The notes under the pieces: generated by a model
Seen by the model: only the letters and a program-made list of their open reading frames with translations
Database searches by the model: none
Told to the model about the DNA's origin: nothing
Translations under genes and position numbers: made by a program
Part shown: piece by piece, positions 25,453 through 34,016 of the stretch
Layout: the number at the start of each line of letters is the position of its first letter
Position numbering within the stretch: position 1 is the stretch's first letter
Assembly (NCBI RefSeq): GCF_014805525.1
Contig: NZ_JACFSZ010000002.1
Location: 62,001-126,000, forward strand
Direction: 5' to 3'
From: Rhabdothermincola sediminis
Lineage (GTDB): Bacteria; Actinomycetota; Acidimicrobiia; Acidimicrobiales; Acidimicrobilacustridaceae
DNA length: 64,000 nucleotides

Positions 25453-26516
25453 CAGAACGTGAGCACACCACGGGCCAGCTCGCCGTGGTGCATGTCGTCG
25501 ATGGTGCGCTGCACGTCCTCGAGCGGGTACGTGCGGGTCACCAGCTCGTCCAACTTCAGCCTGCCGGCCAGGTACAGCTCGACGAACAGCGGGATGTCCT
25601 TGTGCGGACGGCCCGCGCCGTAGCGGCACCCCATGATCGTCTTGTCGTTGTAGAGGGTGCTCACCTGGAACGCCGCCTCGGTGCCGAACTTGGGCACGCC
25701 GAGGATCACACAGGTGCCACCCCAGTCGAGCAGGTCGATCGCCTGGCGGATGAGCGCCGGATGACCCACACACTCGAACGACACGTCGACCCCGTTCGGG
25801 CAGATCTCCTTCACCGCCTCCGCGGTGTCGACCTGGGAGGCGTCGATGAAGTGGGTGGCCCCGAACTGCTTGGCCAGCTCGCCCTTCTTCGGGTTGGTGT
25901 CGACCGCGATGATCGGCAACGCATCGGCGAGGGCACAGCCCTGGATGACGTTCAGCCCGATGCCACCGACACCGATCACCACCACGCTCTGGCCGTGGGT
26001 GACCTTCGCCCGGTTGAACACCGCGCCCACCCCGGTGATCACCCCGCAGCCGAGCAGGGAAGCCACCTCGAAGGAGACCTCCTTGCTGATCGGCACGCAC
26101 TGGCGGCCCTTCACGATGGTCTCCTCGGCGAACGCCCCGATGTTCGCGAACTGCAACACCTTGCGGTCACCCTGGCGGAACGGGGCCGACATCTTCCCGA
26201 TCGACTCGCGGCAGTGCGTGGGGCGACCGCTGTCGCAGGCGGCGCAGGCGCCGCAGTTCGACAGGGTCGAGATCACCACGTGGTCGCCGAGTTGCAGGCC
26301 GGTGACGCCTTCGCCGATCTCGGTGACCACCCCCGCGCCCTCGTGACCGAGCACCACCGGGGTCGGGAACGGGATGGTTCCGTCGATCACGCTCACGTCG
26401 CTGTGGCAGACCCCCGCCGCTTCGATCCGCACCCGGACCTCGCCGGCGCGCAGGTCACGGGTCGACAGGTCGGTGGCGACCACCAAGCCGCTCTCGTCGA
26501 AGACCACCCCTCTCAT
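25452..26516 (-). CDS. zinc-dependent alcohol dehydrogenase (MDR family)
   Basis: A 354-residue medium-chain dehydrogenase. Catalytic zinc ligands are Cys37 (GVCHSD) and the GHEGAG motif at 57-62 with His58; structural zinc cysteines are Cys88, Cys91, Cys94 and Cys102 (CGACAACDSGRPTHC). The NAD-binding GVGGIG followed by IIAVDTNPKK ends in Asp, predicting NAD rather than NADP. It probably oxidises a primary alcohol to the aldehyde taken by the aldehyde dehydrogenase immediately upstream. It belongs to the class III/NDMA-type group by general look; formaldehyde-specific residues are not evident. Confidence 0.9.
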   Translation of the reverse strand: MRGVVFDESGLVVATDLSTRDLRAGEVRVRIEAAGVCHSDVSVIDGTIPFPTPVVLGHEGAGVVTEIGEGVTGLQLGDHVVISTLSNCGACAACDSGRPTHCRESIGKMSAPFRQGDRKVLQFANIGAFAEETIVKGRQCVPISKEVSFEVASLLGCGVITGVGAVFNRAKVTHGQSVVVIGVGGIGLNVIQGCALADALPIIAVDTNPKKGELAKQFGATHFIDASQVDTAEAVKEICPNGVDVSFECVGHPALIRQAIDLLDWGGTCVILGVPKFGTEAAFQVSTLYNDKTIMGCRYGAGRPHKDIPLFVELYLAGRLKLDELVTRTYPLEDVQRTIDDMHHGELARGVLTF

Positions 26517-26542
26517 GGCCGTCCTTCCCTTCGTCAGCCTGC

Positions 26543-28012
26543 TCAGCCCGGCCAGACGATCGACTGGAGCTCGCTGTAGGCGTGGAAGCCGAACCGCCCG
26601 CCGTCGCGTCCCACACCGCTCTTCTTGAAGCCGCCGAAGGGCATCTCGTGGTTGCGCTGCACCGAGTTGATGCCCACGTTGCCCGTGCGCAGCTTCTTGG
26701 CCACGCTGAACGCCTTCGCCGTGTCGGTCGAGAAGACGTAGTCGTACAGGCCGAAGTCGGTGCTGTTGGCGAGGGCAGGCGCCTCGTCCTCGTCGTCGAA
26801 GGGCACCACCACCACCACCGGGCCGAAGATCTCCTCCTGCACCACCCGCATACCGGGCTTGCCGTCGGCGATGAGGGTGGGCGCCACGTAGAAGCCCCGG
26901 CCACCGATGTCGGGGCGCTCACCGCCGACGACGACCGTGGCGCCTTCCTCCCGGCCCGAGCGGATGTAGCCCTCGACCCGCTCGCGGTGCGCGCCGGTGA
27001 TCACCGGGCCGACCACCGTGTCGGGCTCCAGCGGGTCGCCGACCTTCAGCCGACCGGCCGCCGCCGCGAGCCCCTCGACCAGCCGGTCGTAGATGCCGCG
27101 CTGGGCGAGAACCCGGGTTGGTGCCGTGCAGATCTGGCCGGAGTGGAACGCCCACACCGAGCTGATGGCCCCGACCGCGGTCTTCAGGTCCGCGTCGTCG
27201 AACACGATGGCCGCGCCCTTGCCACCCAGCTCGAGCAGCAGCCGCTTCATGTCACCCCCCGCCACCTCGCCGATGCGCTGGCCCACCGCGGTGGAGCCGG
27301 TGAAGCTGATCATGTCGACGTGCGGGGACGCCACCAGGGCCTCAGCCGGCGCGGGGCTCTCCGAGACCACGATGTTGACCACCCCGGGCGGGAATCCCGC
27401 CTCCTGGAAGACCTCACCGAGCTTCACGATGGCGAGGGGATCCTGGGGAGCGGGCTTGACCACCACGGTGTTGCCCATGGCGAGCGCCGGGCCGAGCTTG
27501 CCGGCCATGTTCACCAGCGGGAAGTTGTAGGAGGTGATGCAGGTGACCACCCCCACGGGAGCCCGCCGGGCGACGCCACCCATGATGCCGCCGGGGCCCA
27601 GCGCGGTGGTCGGCATGATCCCGGGCTCGATCGGGATCATCAGCTCCTGCTCGATACCCTGGGCGTAGCGGCGCAGGCGGGTGGCGGCGGTGGGCACTTG
27701 CATGGTCTTGGTTACCCGCAGCGTGGCGCCGGTCTCCGCCTGCACCAGGGGTACCAGCTCCTCGAAGCGGGCCTCGAGCAGATCGGCCGCCCGGTCGAGG
27801 AGCTGCGCCCGCTGCTCGGGCTTGGTGCGCGACCACGCGGGGAAGGCCTCGGCGGCGGCGCTCGCCGCGGCCTCGGCGTCGGCGATCGACGCGTTGGGGG
27901 CGTGGCCGACCACCTCCTCGGTGGCCGGGTTCACGATCGGGTAGCTGCCGTTCCCCGGGTCGACCCACTCGCCACCGACGAGCAGGCGGTAACCGTCCGA
28001 CTCGGCGCTCAT
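26543..28012 (-). CDS. NAD(P)-dependent aldehyde dehydrogenase
   Basis: A 489-residue aldehyde dehydrogenase with all key residues: Asn163 in SYNFP, Glu261 in ELGGKG and the nucleophile Cys295 in SGQICTAPTR. The coenzyme phrase FTGSTAVGQRIGE is at about 237-249, and the C-terminus has GGFKKSGVGRDGG. It oxidises an aldehyde to the acid. Its ATG overlaps the amidohydrolase stop (ATGA, 4 nt), giving translational coupling, and the alcohol dehydrogenase follows 26 nt later, so alcohol to aldehyde to acid conversion of one metabolite is likely. The substrate is unknown. Confidence 0.92.
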   Translation of the reverse strand: MSAESDGYRLLVGGEWVDPGNGSYPIVNPATEEVVGHAPNASIADAEAAASAAAEAFPAWSRTKPEQRAQLLDRAADLLEARFEELVPLVQAETGATLRVTKTMQVPTAATRLRRYAQGIEQELMIPIEPGIMPTTALGPGGIMGGVARRAPVGVVTCITSYNFPLVNMAGKLGPALAMGNTVVVKPAPQDPLAIVKLGEVFQEAGFPPGVVNIVVSESPAPAEALVASPHVDMISFTGSTAVGQRIGEVAGGDMKRLLLELGGKGAAIVFDDADLKTAVGAISSVWAFHSGQICTAPTRVLAQRGIYDRLVEGLAAAAGRLKVGDPLEPDTVVGPVITGAHRERVEGYIRSGREEGATVVVGGERPDIGGRGFYVAPTLIADGKPGMRVVQEEIFGPVVVVVPFDDEDEAPALANSTDFGLYDYVFSTDTAKAFSVAKKLRTGNVGINSVQRNHEMPFGGFKKSGVGRDGGRFGFHAYSELQSIVWPG

Positions 28013-29214
28013 ACCGCTAGGTCGAGGCGGTAGAGATCGATCGCGTTGCCCCGGACCAGCCGACGGATGGTGGCGGGCGGGAGATGCCCCATGAGCTTCC
28101 AGGCCGTCTCCTTGGTGTGCGGCCAGGTGCTGTCGGAATGGGGGTAGTCGGTCTCGAAGAGGATGTTGTTCACCCCGATCTTGTCCAGCGCATCAGGGGT
28201 GAGCCCGTGCTGGTCGTCGAAGAAGCAGGCGTAGATCTGCTGCGCGTAGTAGGTGCTCGGCGGATTCGGCACCAGGTCACCGACGCCACCCCAGCCGCGG
28301 TTCGCCTCCCAGACCTTGTCGGCCCGCTCGAGGATGTAGGGGATCCAACCGAGCTGGCCCTCCGCGTAGGCGAGCCGCAGGTTCGGGAACTTCGGCAGCA
28401 CCCCGGACATGAGGAAGTCGACCATCGACATCATGCAGTTGGTGAAGGTCATCGTGGAGCCGACCGCCGGGGGCGCGTCCTCGGAGGTGGAGGGCATCTT
28501 CGATGACGAGCCGATGTGCATGTTCACCACCACGCCGGTCTCGTCGCAGGCAGCGAAGAACGGGTCCCAGTAGCCGGAGTGGATCGACGGCAGGCCGAGG
28601 AACGGCGGGATCTCGCTGAAGCAGGTGGCGGTCACCCCTCGGGCCGCCATCCGGCGGACCTCCGCGGCGGCGAGCTCCGCATCCCACAAGGGGATGATCA
28701 TGAGCGGGATCAGCCGGCCGTTCGTGCCCGCGCACCACTCGTCGACCATCCAGTCGTTGTAGGCCTGCACGCACAGCAGGCCGAGCTCCCGGTCGTTCAT
28801 CTCGGTGAAGGTCTGGCCGCAGAAGCGCGGCATCGTGGGGAAGCACATCTGGGCTTCTGTCCAGTTGAGGTCCATGTCCTCGAGGCGGGCCTTCTGGTCG
28901 TAGCAGCCTGGGCGCATGTCCTCGTAGGTGATCGGGGTGACGGTGACCTGCTCCCGCGGCACCCCCACGGCGGCCGCCAGCCGCGTGTGGGGGATCGCCT
29001 TGTCCTCGAACACCCACCAGTCGGCGAGCGGGCCCTCGCCCTCCTCGCCCATCTCGTAGGCGAACTTGCCGCCGATGAAGGTCATGGACTTCACCGGATG
29101 GCGCTCGATGTGGGGGCCGACCTCCTTGTACTTCTGGGGGAGCCGGTCCTGCCAGACGTTCGGTGGCTCGATGACGTGGTCGTCGACCGAGATGATCTTG
29201 GGGAGGTCCTCCAT
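28009..29214 (-). CDS. amidohydrolase-2 family protein
   Basis: A 401-residue TIM-barrel metal-dependent hydrolase or decarboxylase. The N-terminal metal site appears as IISVDDHVIEPP (8-19); other conserved blocks are MHIGSSSKMPSTS, FPNLRLAYAEGQLGW and FETDYPHSDSTWP, which carries the catalytic Asp. Family members include aromatic decarboxylases (ACMSD-like) and C-C bond hydrolases. A clear paralogue lies at 50889-52088 and shares most of these blocks, yet sits behind a CTGACG-type operator, while this gene has a KstR-like box. It heads the four-gene operon ending with the cyclase. Confidence 0.85.
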   Translation of the reverse strand: MEDLPKIISVDDHVIEPPNVWQDRLPQKYKEVGPHIERHPVKSMTFIGGKFAYEMGEEGEGPLADWWVFEDKAIPHTRLAAAVGVPREQVTVTPITYEDMRPGCYDQKARLEDMDLNWTEAQMCFPTMPRFCGQTFTEMNDRELGLLCVQAYNDWMVDEWCAGTNGRLIPLMIIPLWDAELAAAEVRRMAARGVTATCFSEIPPFLGLPSIHSGYWDPFFAACDETGVVVNMHIGSSSKMPSTSEDAPPAVGSTMTFTNCMMSMVDFLMSGVLPKFPNLRLAYAEGQLGWIPYILERADKVWEANRGWGGVGDLVPNPPSTYYAQQIYACFFDDQHGLTPDALDKIGVNNILFETDYPHSDSTWPHTKETAWKLMGHLPPATIRRLVRGNAIDLYRLDLAV

Positions 29215-29235
29215 GGCCGCATCCTAGCCCAAAAA

Positions 29236-29249
29236 TGAAACAGGTTCTA
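29236..29249. promoter_or_regulatory. KstR-like operator, divergent promoter
   Basis: TGAAACAGGTTCTA fits TNNAACNNGTTNNA exactly. It lies 21 nt upstream of the amidohydrolase ATG and 21 nt upstream of the divergent gene's ATG, so it can serve both. Confidence 0.75.
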
Positions 29250-29270
29250 GTGGCGGGATAGGGTGCGGGC

Positions 29271-30074
29271 ATGGACTACCCGGCGATCCCACACGAGTCG
29301 ATCGAGGCCGGCGCCGCCCTGTTCACGCTGGTCGAGCCGCATCGGGGCCACGAGGTGGCCTACAACCGATGGTACGAGCGCGACCACTTCTACGCCGGGT
29401 GCCTGATCGGGCCCCTCTGGTTCGCCGGCCGGCGCTGGGTGGCCACCCGGCCGCTGAAGGAGTTGCGCTACCCGGCTACGACCCCCTTCCTGCCGGACAT
29501 CGCCGCGGGCTCCTACCTGGCGACCTACTGGATCCTGAAGGGTCACGAGCAGGAGGCCATCACCTGGGGGACGACCCAGGTGAACTGGCTGCACCCGGCG
29601 GGACGGATGTTCGAGCATCGCGACCACGTACACACGCTCATGTACGTCCACCGGTGGGCGCTGTCGCGCGATGCCGACGGTGTGCCGGCCGCGCTGGCGC
29701 TCGACCATCCCTTCGGTGGCCTGGTGGCGGTGATGGTCGATCGCCGAGAATCGACGGAGCCCCGAGCGATGTCGGGCTGGCTGCGGGAGCAGTGCCTGCC
29801 CTCGCTCATGGCCGGGACCCCATGGGCCTTGACGTGCGCGCTGACCCCGATCCCCCTCCCGGCGGACGCCCCGGTGTTCCAACCCGAGAACCCTGGTGTG
29901 GAGCGGCGGATGCTGCTGATGTGCTTCGTGGACGGCGACCCCCGCGAGTGTTGGGGCACCTTCGCCGGATTGGGCGACGCGGTGCGCGACGGGGGACTCG
30001 GTGAAGTCTCCTACGTGGCACCGTTCATCCCCACGATCCCCGGCACCGACACCTACGCCGACCAGCTCTGGTAA
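29271..30074 (+). CDS. conserved-looking protein of unknown function, possible ferredoxin-like alpha/beta barrel
   Basis: A 267-residue soluble protein I cannot name. The opening AALFTLVEPHRGHEVAYNRWYERDHFYAGCL resembles dimeric alpha-beta barrel (EthD-like) proteins, in which the N..WY..H motif is common, and a second similar half may start near 145 (GGLVAVMVDRRES). Aromatic residues are abundant (WILKGHEQEAITWGTTQVNWLHPAG). No signal peptide or membrane segment. It shares a KstR-like operator with the divergent amidohydrolase operon, so a catabolic role on a hydrophobic ligand is likely, by context. Confidence 0.65.
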   Translation: MDYPAIPHESIEAGAALFTLVEPHRGHEVAYNRWYERDHFYAGCLIGPLWFAGRRWVATRPLKELRYPATTPFLPDIAAGSYLATYWILKGHEQEAITWGTTQVNWLHPAGRMFEHRDHVHTLMYVHRWALSRDADGVPAALALDHPFGGLVAVMVDRRESTEPRAMSGWLREQCLPSLMAGTPWALTCALTPIPLPADAPVFQPENPGVERRMLLMCFVDGDPRECWGTFAGLGDAVRDGGLGEVSYVAPFIPTIPGTDTYADQLW

Positions 30075-30115
30075 CCGCCCGAGCTGACCCCGTCCACCAA
30101 CCACCCCGAACCTCC

Positions 30116-30164
30116 GAACTGTTCACCCATCCGCGGTACCCGACCGCGCACCGCTGAACAGTTC
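30116..30164. repeat. REP-like nested inverted repeat, copy 2
   Basis: Outer arms GAACTGTTCA (30116-30125) and TGAACAGTTC (30155-30164), inner stem CGCGGT/ACCGCG (30132-30137, 30143-30148). It lies 42 nt past the stop of the upstream plus-strand gene and could terminate it. Confidence 0.85.
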
Positions 30165-30211
30165 CGCGTGCGGGATCGTCCGGCGACGGACAGTCACGCG
30201 ACCGCGCGGCG

Positions 30212-30620
30212 CTACCGAGCCAGACCTTCGGCCTCCCGGATGGCGGCGATCACCCGATCCGGGCGGTACCAGACATCGAACTCGGGGATCTGGAACCACG
30301 ATCCACCCCGCCCCCTCGAGCCGACGCCGGCGCTGCGCGTCGCGTGCCCGATCGCTCACGCTCGAGTGGTACAGGTCACTCTGGACCTCGTCGATCGGGC
30401 GCTCCACCAGCAACTCCCGCAGTGCCAGCTGGTGTGGCGTCGGCGCGCAGCCCGCGACCCGCAGCACCCGGGGGGAGAGGCGGACCAGCTGCCCGCGCCG
30501 GACACGCTGATCGATCAGCCAGCGAGGAACGCCGAGGGCCCGCAACTGGCGCATGGCCACCACCGCATGCTGGTGGGTGGCGAGCTCGGCGATGGTGTGG
30601 TCGTGGTCCATGGCGGCCAT
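30212..30620 (-). pseudogene. decayed AbiEi/DUF559-type protein gene
   Basis: The 5' part encodes an AbiEi_4-like winged-helix start (AELATHQHAVVAMRQL, GVPRWLIDQRVRRGQLVRL). The 3' part encodes a Vsr/DUF559-like end (VQSDLYHSSVSDRARDAQRRRR). The long middle of the normal protein, roughly 150 residues, is missing. After GWIVV the frame shifts by one base: removing one C near 30289 restores QIPEFDVWYRPDRVIAAIRE and a TAG stop at 30212. Without repair the open frame runs on into the neighbouring repeat. One deletion plus one frameshift make this a relic. Full-length relatives are common orphan genes in actinobacteria, of uncertain toxin-antitoxin or nuclease role. An independent start is MAAMDHDH. 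Confidence 0.75.
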
Positions 30621-30675
30621 CTCACCAGGACCCAGGGACACTCTCGGAGGCACGCCCTCCCCACCCCCCGACCAT

Positions 30676-30724
30676 GAACTGTTCAGCTCCACGCGGTCGC
30701 AGACCGCGAATCAATGAACAGTTC
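30676..30724. repeat. REP-like nested inverted repeat, copy 3
   Basis: Outer arms GAACTGTTCA (30676-30685) and TGAACAGTTC (30715-30724); the inner stem is a perfect CGCGGTC/GACCGCG (30692-30698, 30702-30708). It lies 31 nt past the 3' end of the membrane mannosyltransferase gene. Its right half closely matches copy 4. Confidence 0.85.
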
Positions 30725-30755
30725 GATGGGGGCGGGACCGGGAGGGGCGGGGGCG

Positions 30756-31961
30756 TCAGCCTACGAACCGATTGACCGCGAAGCGGCCGATCAGTACCCA
30801 GTTCGTCCACAGGGCCACCCCAGCGAGCACCGCCAGCAGCGGCCAGCGCAGCCAGCTCGGGAGCCGGTAGCCGATCGAGGCGTACACCGGGTAGATGACC
30901 CAGTCCGCCAGCACGAACCGGTTGAAGCTCGCCAGCACGCTCGAGCAGAGGGGCAGCGCGATCATGGCCACGCCGAGCACCCACGACTCCATGGGGAACC
31001 GGTCACGCCTGCTGAACGCCACATAGGCGATCGCCGCCAGCACGATCGGTACGCACCACAGGTCGAGGTTGCGCGCCACCAGCGCCGGCACCATCACCGT
31101 CGAGGGTTCCGGATCGAGGTTGGCGAACCCCTGAGCCACCGAGCTCCACGGCCAGCTCAGCTCCCGCCCCCAGTCGTCCTGCACCTTCGCCCAGGCGAAC
31201 GGGTCACCGACCTGGTGCCACATCGTGAGCAGCACGAGGCTCAGGCCCACCACCCCTGCAATCGCGTAGGTGACCGCCCACCGATCGACCCGGCGCTGGC
31301 GGATGATCCGAGCGAGCACCAGCACCGCAGGCACGACCACCCCGATCGAGCGGGTGGTGCCGATGGCCACCAGACACGCCGCGGCGATGCCGTGCCGCCC
31401 CCGCCGGTCGGCCCAGATGGCGCCGGCCCCGAGGGCGATGAACAACCCTTCCGAGTAGAAGGCCCACAGGAACAGCGATGCCGGGAAGAGTGCGAGCAGC
31501 GCGACCGCCAGCCGGGCGACCCGCTCGCCCTTCCACGCCTTCGCTGCTCCCCATACCGTCACGAACGCCGCCAGTCCCGTGAGGGTGACCGTGACGTGCA
31601 CCGCGATCGCGTCGGACCCGGTCAGCCAGTAGAGCGGCGTCGCCAGCCACGAGATCCCGGGGAAGAACGCGTGGCTCGGCATCACCGGCCGGGGGTTCCA
31701 GTAGCCGTAGTGCAGGATGCGCAGGTAGTGCTCGCCGTCGTAGTTGAACGCGGTGTACACGCCTGATCCGTCCTGCCGCAGCAGAGCCGCGAGCTGGTAG
31801 AGGCGCCACCCGACGTACACCGCGACGGGGAACCGCACGCCCCGCAGGAGCCGGGAGCGAGCGGCGGGGCGCGCTCGTTCCCTCGCCGTCTCGGGAGGCG
31901 CGGCGCGGGTCTCCGGCGACTCGAGCTGGGCGGGGCGATCGTCGGTGGGGACGGTCGTCAC
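30756..31961 (-). CDS. membrane mannosyltransferase, PIG-V/GT-C-like
   Basis: A 401-residue polytopic protein with an N-terminal charged tail (1-40) and about nine hydrophobic helices. The first extracytoplasmic loop, FNYDGEHYLRILHYGYWN followed by FFPGISWLATPLYWL, matches the W/Y-D-G-x-x-Y and FFPxxP signature of PIG-V-type mannosyltransferases, in which the Asp is catalytic. It should transfer a sugar from a polyprenol phosphate to an envelope acceptor. GTG start. It is isolated between a pseudogene and an SDR on the same strand; nothing links it to catabolism. Confidence 0.78.
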   Translation of the reverse strand: MTTVPTDDRPAQLESPETRAAPPETARERARPAARSRLLRGVRFPVAVYVGWRLYQLAALLRQDGSGVYTAFNYDGEHYLRILHYGYWNPRPVMPSHAFFPGISWLATPLYWLTGSDAIAVHVTVTLTGLAAFVTVWGAAKAWKGERVARLAVALLALFPASLFLWAFYSEGLFIALGAGAIWADRRGRHGIAAACLVAIGTTRSIGVVVPAVLVLARIIRQRRVDRWAVTYAIAGVVGLSLVLLTMWHQVGDPFAWAKVQDDWGRELSWPWSSVAQGFANLDPEPSTVMVPALVARNLDLWCVPIVLAAIAYVAFSRRDRFPMESWVLGVAMIALPLCSSVLASFNRFVLADWVIYPVYASIGYRLPSWLRWPLLAVLAGVALWTNWVLIGRFAVNRFVG

Positions 31962-32036
31962 TGGCGTGATCGTACGAACCGTTGCCGAACCGCCGCACGT
32001 CAGGTCCGACGCCCACGGTTCGGGTCGCGCGACCGG

Positions 32037-32831
32037 TCAGGCGTCGCGCTGGGGATCGCCGAGCAGCTCGCCGAGCAGGTGATCGACCTGCGCGCTCGGC
32101 AGGATGCTGCCGCCGTCGACCAGCAGGTTCTGACCGGTGACGTAGCCAGCCAGATCCGAGCACAGGAACGCCACGACCTTCGCCACGTCCTCGGCGGTAC
32201 CGGCCCGGCGAAGCGGCGTCCGCCGCTCGAGGGTCTCGATCCACGCGGGGTTCGCGAAGGCGAACTCGGTGAGGTGGGTGCGGATGAACCCCGGGGACAC
32301 GCAGTTCACCCGGATGCCCTCAGGGCCGTATTCGAGGGCCGCGCTCCGGGTGAGTGCGATCACCCCCGCTTTGGCCGCCGCATAGGGGGCCTCGCCCCTC
32401 GTGGGGCGCACCCCGCTCACCGACGCCACGTTCACGATGCTCCCCCCGCCCGAGGCGCGCAGGTGGGGCACCACTGCCCGGATGCCGTTGAACGCGCCCT
32501 TCAGGTTGACCGCGATCAGCCGTTCCCACTCGGCCTCGGCGTACTCGTCCAGCGCCTTGAGGTTGCCGATCCCCGCGTTGTTGACCAGGCCGGTCAGCCC
32601 GCCCAGGTCGCGGGCCGCGCCGGCGATGGCCTCCTGCATGGCATCGGTGTCGGCGACGTCCACCTCGACGGACACACCATCGAGGTCCCGGGCGACCCGC
32701 TGCGCGGCGGTGCCGTCGACGTCGAGCACCGCCACCCGGGCGCCCTCGGCCACGAGGCGGTGCGCGGTCGCCTCCCCGATGCCCGATCCGCCGCCCGTGA
32801 CGGCGACCCGTTGCCCGTCGAGCAGTGCCAT
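32037..32831 (-). CDS. short-chain dehydrogenase/reductase
   Basis: A 264-residue classical SDR: TGGGSGIG near 12-19, LDVD after the second strand, NNAGIG, NVASVSGVRP and the catalytic YAAAK. The C-terminal tail DHLLGELLGDPQRDA is unusual. VLDVDG favours NAD. The ATG of MALLDGQR gives the family start; a longer start (MAADPLPV) would overlap nothing but has no ribosome-binding site. It is the last gene of the operon EthD-like, SDR, SDR, which has a KstR-like box upstream; alcohol/ketone interconversion on a steroid or acyl intermediate is likely. Confidence 0.87.
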   Translation of the reverse strand: MALLDGQRVAVTGGGSGIGEATAHRLVAEGARVAVLDVDGTAAQRVARDLDGVSVEVDVADTDAMQEAIAGAARDLGGLTGLVNNAGIGNLKALDEYAEAEWERLIAVNLKGAFNGIRAVVPHLRASGGGSIVNVASVSGVRPTRGEAPYAAAKAGVIALTRSAALEYGPEGIRVNCVSPGFIRTHLTEFAFANPAWIETLERRTPLRRAGTAEDVAKVVAFLCSDLAGYVTGQNLLVDGGSILPSAQVDHLLGELLGDPQRDA

Positions 32832-32868
32832 CAGCGCGCGTACCGGGAGCGGATCCGCAGCCATCCGA

Positions 32869-33630
32869 TCACGTCGCCAGCACTCCCCCGTCCACCGCCA
32901 TGGCATGGCCGGTGACGAACGACGCCGCATCGGAGCACAACCACACGATCGCTTCCGCCACTTCCTGCGGTGTGCCCAGACGGCCGATGGGCTGCATGCG
33001 ACCCATCCCTTGCAGGGTCTGCTCGTCGCCGCCGGCGAAACCTTCGAGCATCTGGGTTCGCACGTTGCCAGGGCACACCGCGTTGACCCGGATGCCACTC
33101 CTCGCGAACTCCAAGGCCACGCTCTTGGTCAGACCGATCACCCCGTGCTTGCTGGCGACGTACGCGGGCAGGTGAGCGAAGCCCATCAGCCCCGCGGCGG
33201 AGGCGACGTTCACGATCGCACCGCCGCCCGCGGTCACCATCGCGCTGATCTCGGCCCGGAGGCACATGAACGTGCCCGTGAGGTTCACCGCGAGGGTGCG
33301 CTCCCAGTCCTCGAGGGTCTGGTCGGTGAGCGCCGCATAGGCGCCTGGACGGCCGGCGTTGTTCACGGCGACGTCGAGTCGCTCGAAGCGGTCCAGAGTG
33401 GCAGCGACCATCGCCTCCACCTCATCAGGCACGGCGACGTCGGTGCGCACGAAGACCGCCTCCCCGCCGCTGGCATGGACCGCGTCGGCGACGCCGGCAC
33501 CTTGCACGTCGTCGAGGTCGGCCACCACCACCCTGGCGCCGGCGGCCGCGAGCTGCTCCACCGTCGCTCGCCCGATGCCCGACGCTCCGCCGGTGACCAG
33601 CGCGACCTTCCCAGCGAACGAGCCGCTCAT
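32869..33630 (-). CDS. short-chain dehydrogenase/reductase
   Basis: A 253-residue classical SDR: TGGASGIG, the acidic ADLDD after the second strand (NAD-type), NNAGRPG, NVASAAGLMGF and the catalytic YVASK. The ending TGHAMAVDGGVLAT is the standard SDR C-terminus. Its ATG overlaps the stop of the EthD-like gene (ATGA), so translation is coupled. It is more similar to general 3-oxoacyl-reductase/hydroxysteroid dehydrogenase SDRs than to the MFE-2-type SDRs elsewhere in the window. Substrate not predictable. Confidence 0.88.
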   Translation of the reverse strand: MSGSFAGKVALVTGGASGIGRATVEQLAAAGARVVVADLDDVQGAGVADAVHASGGEAVFVRTDVAVPDEVEAMVAATLDRFERLDVAVNNAGRPGAYAALTDQTLEDWERTLAVNLTGTFMCLRAEISAMVTAGGGAIVNVASAAGLMGFAHLPAYVASKHGVIGLTKSVALEFARSGIRVNAVCPGNVRTQMLEGFAGGDEQTLQGMGRMQPIGRLGTPQEVAEAIVWLCSDAASFVTGHAMAVDGGVLAT

Positions 33631-33983
33631 GCCGGGGGCCCGTCGATCACGATGGTCGGCTCGCTGGTCACCATCCACACCAGCGAGTCGGTGTCGAGGA
33701 AGCGCTGCTCGTCCGGGGCGATGAGCTCGGCGTAGGCCGGTTCGGCGATGAACGCCTCCAACGCTGCCGGGGTCACCATCCACTGGATGGTGACCCCATC
33801 GAAACCCTCGGTGCCCATCCAGCCGGCGAGGGCGGTCCGGCGGTGCTGCTCGTAGCGCACGATGTGGCGGGCCAGCTCCGGGGTGTTGGCGATCAGCGGG
33901 CCGTGACGGTTCTCCCAGTGGTCGTAGAACTCCTCCAGGGTCAACCCCGGTTTGCGCTTCAGGAACGCGACGAGCTTCACCAT
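33627..33983 (-). CDS. EthD-domain protein
   Basis: A 118-residue single-domain protein of the EthD/dimeric alpha-beta-barrel group: MVKLVAFLKRKPGLTLEEFY, then HWENRHGPLIANTPELARHIVRY, the recurring N-x-H-G-P and R-Y features of the family. EthD-like proteins often accompany oxygenases and dehydrogenases and may bind or protect hydrophobic intermediates. First gene of a three-gene operon with two SDRs. The KstR-like box 20 nt upstream lies across the 3' end of the NTF2-like gene. Confidence 0.85.
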   Translation of the reverse strand: MVKLVAFLKRKPGLTLEEFYDHWENRHGPLIANTPELARHIVRYEQHRRTALAGWMGTEGFDGVTIQWMVTPAALEAFIAEPAYAELIAPDEQRFLDTDSLVWMVTSEPTIVIDGPPA

Positions 33984-34002
33984 GGGCTCACGCTAGCGGA
34001 AC

Positions 34003-34016
34003 GAGAACGCGTTCTA
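34003..34016. promoter_or_regulatory. KstR-like operator before the EthD-SDR-SDR operon
   Basis: GAGAACGCGTTCTA: the arms AGAACG/CGTTCT form a perfect 12-bp palindrome. The last three bases are the stop codon of the NTF2-like gene, read on the minus strand. Confidence 0.75.
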
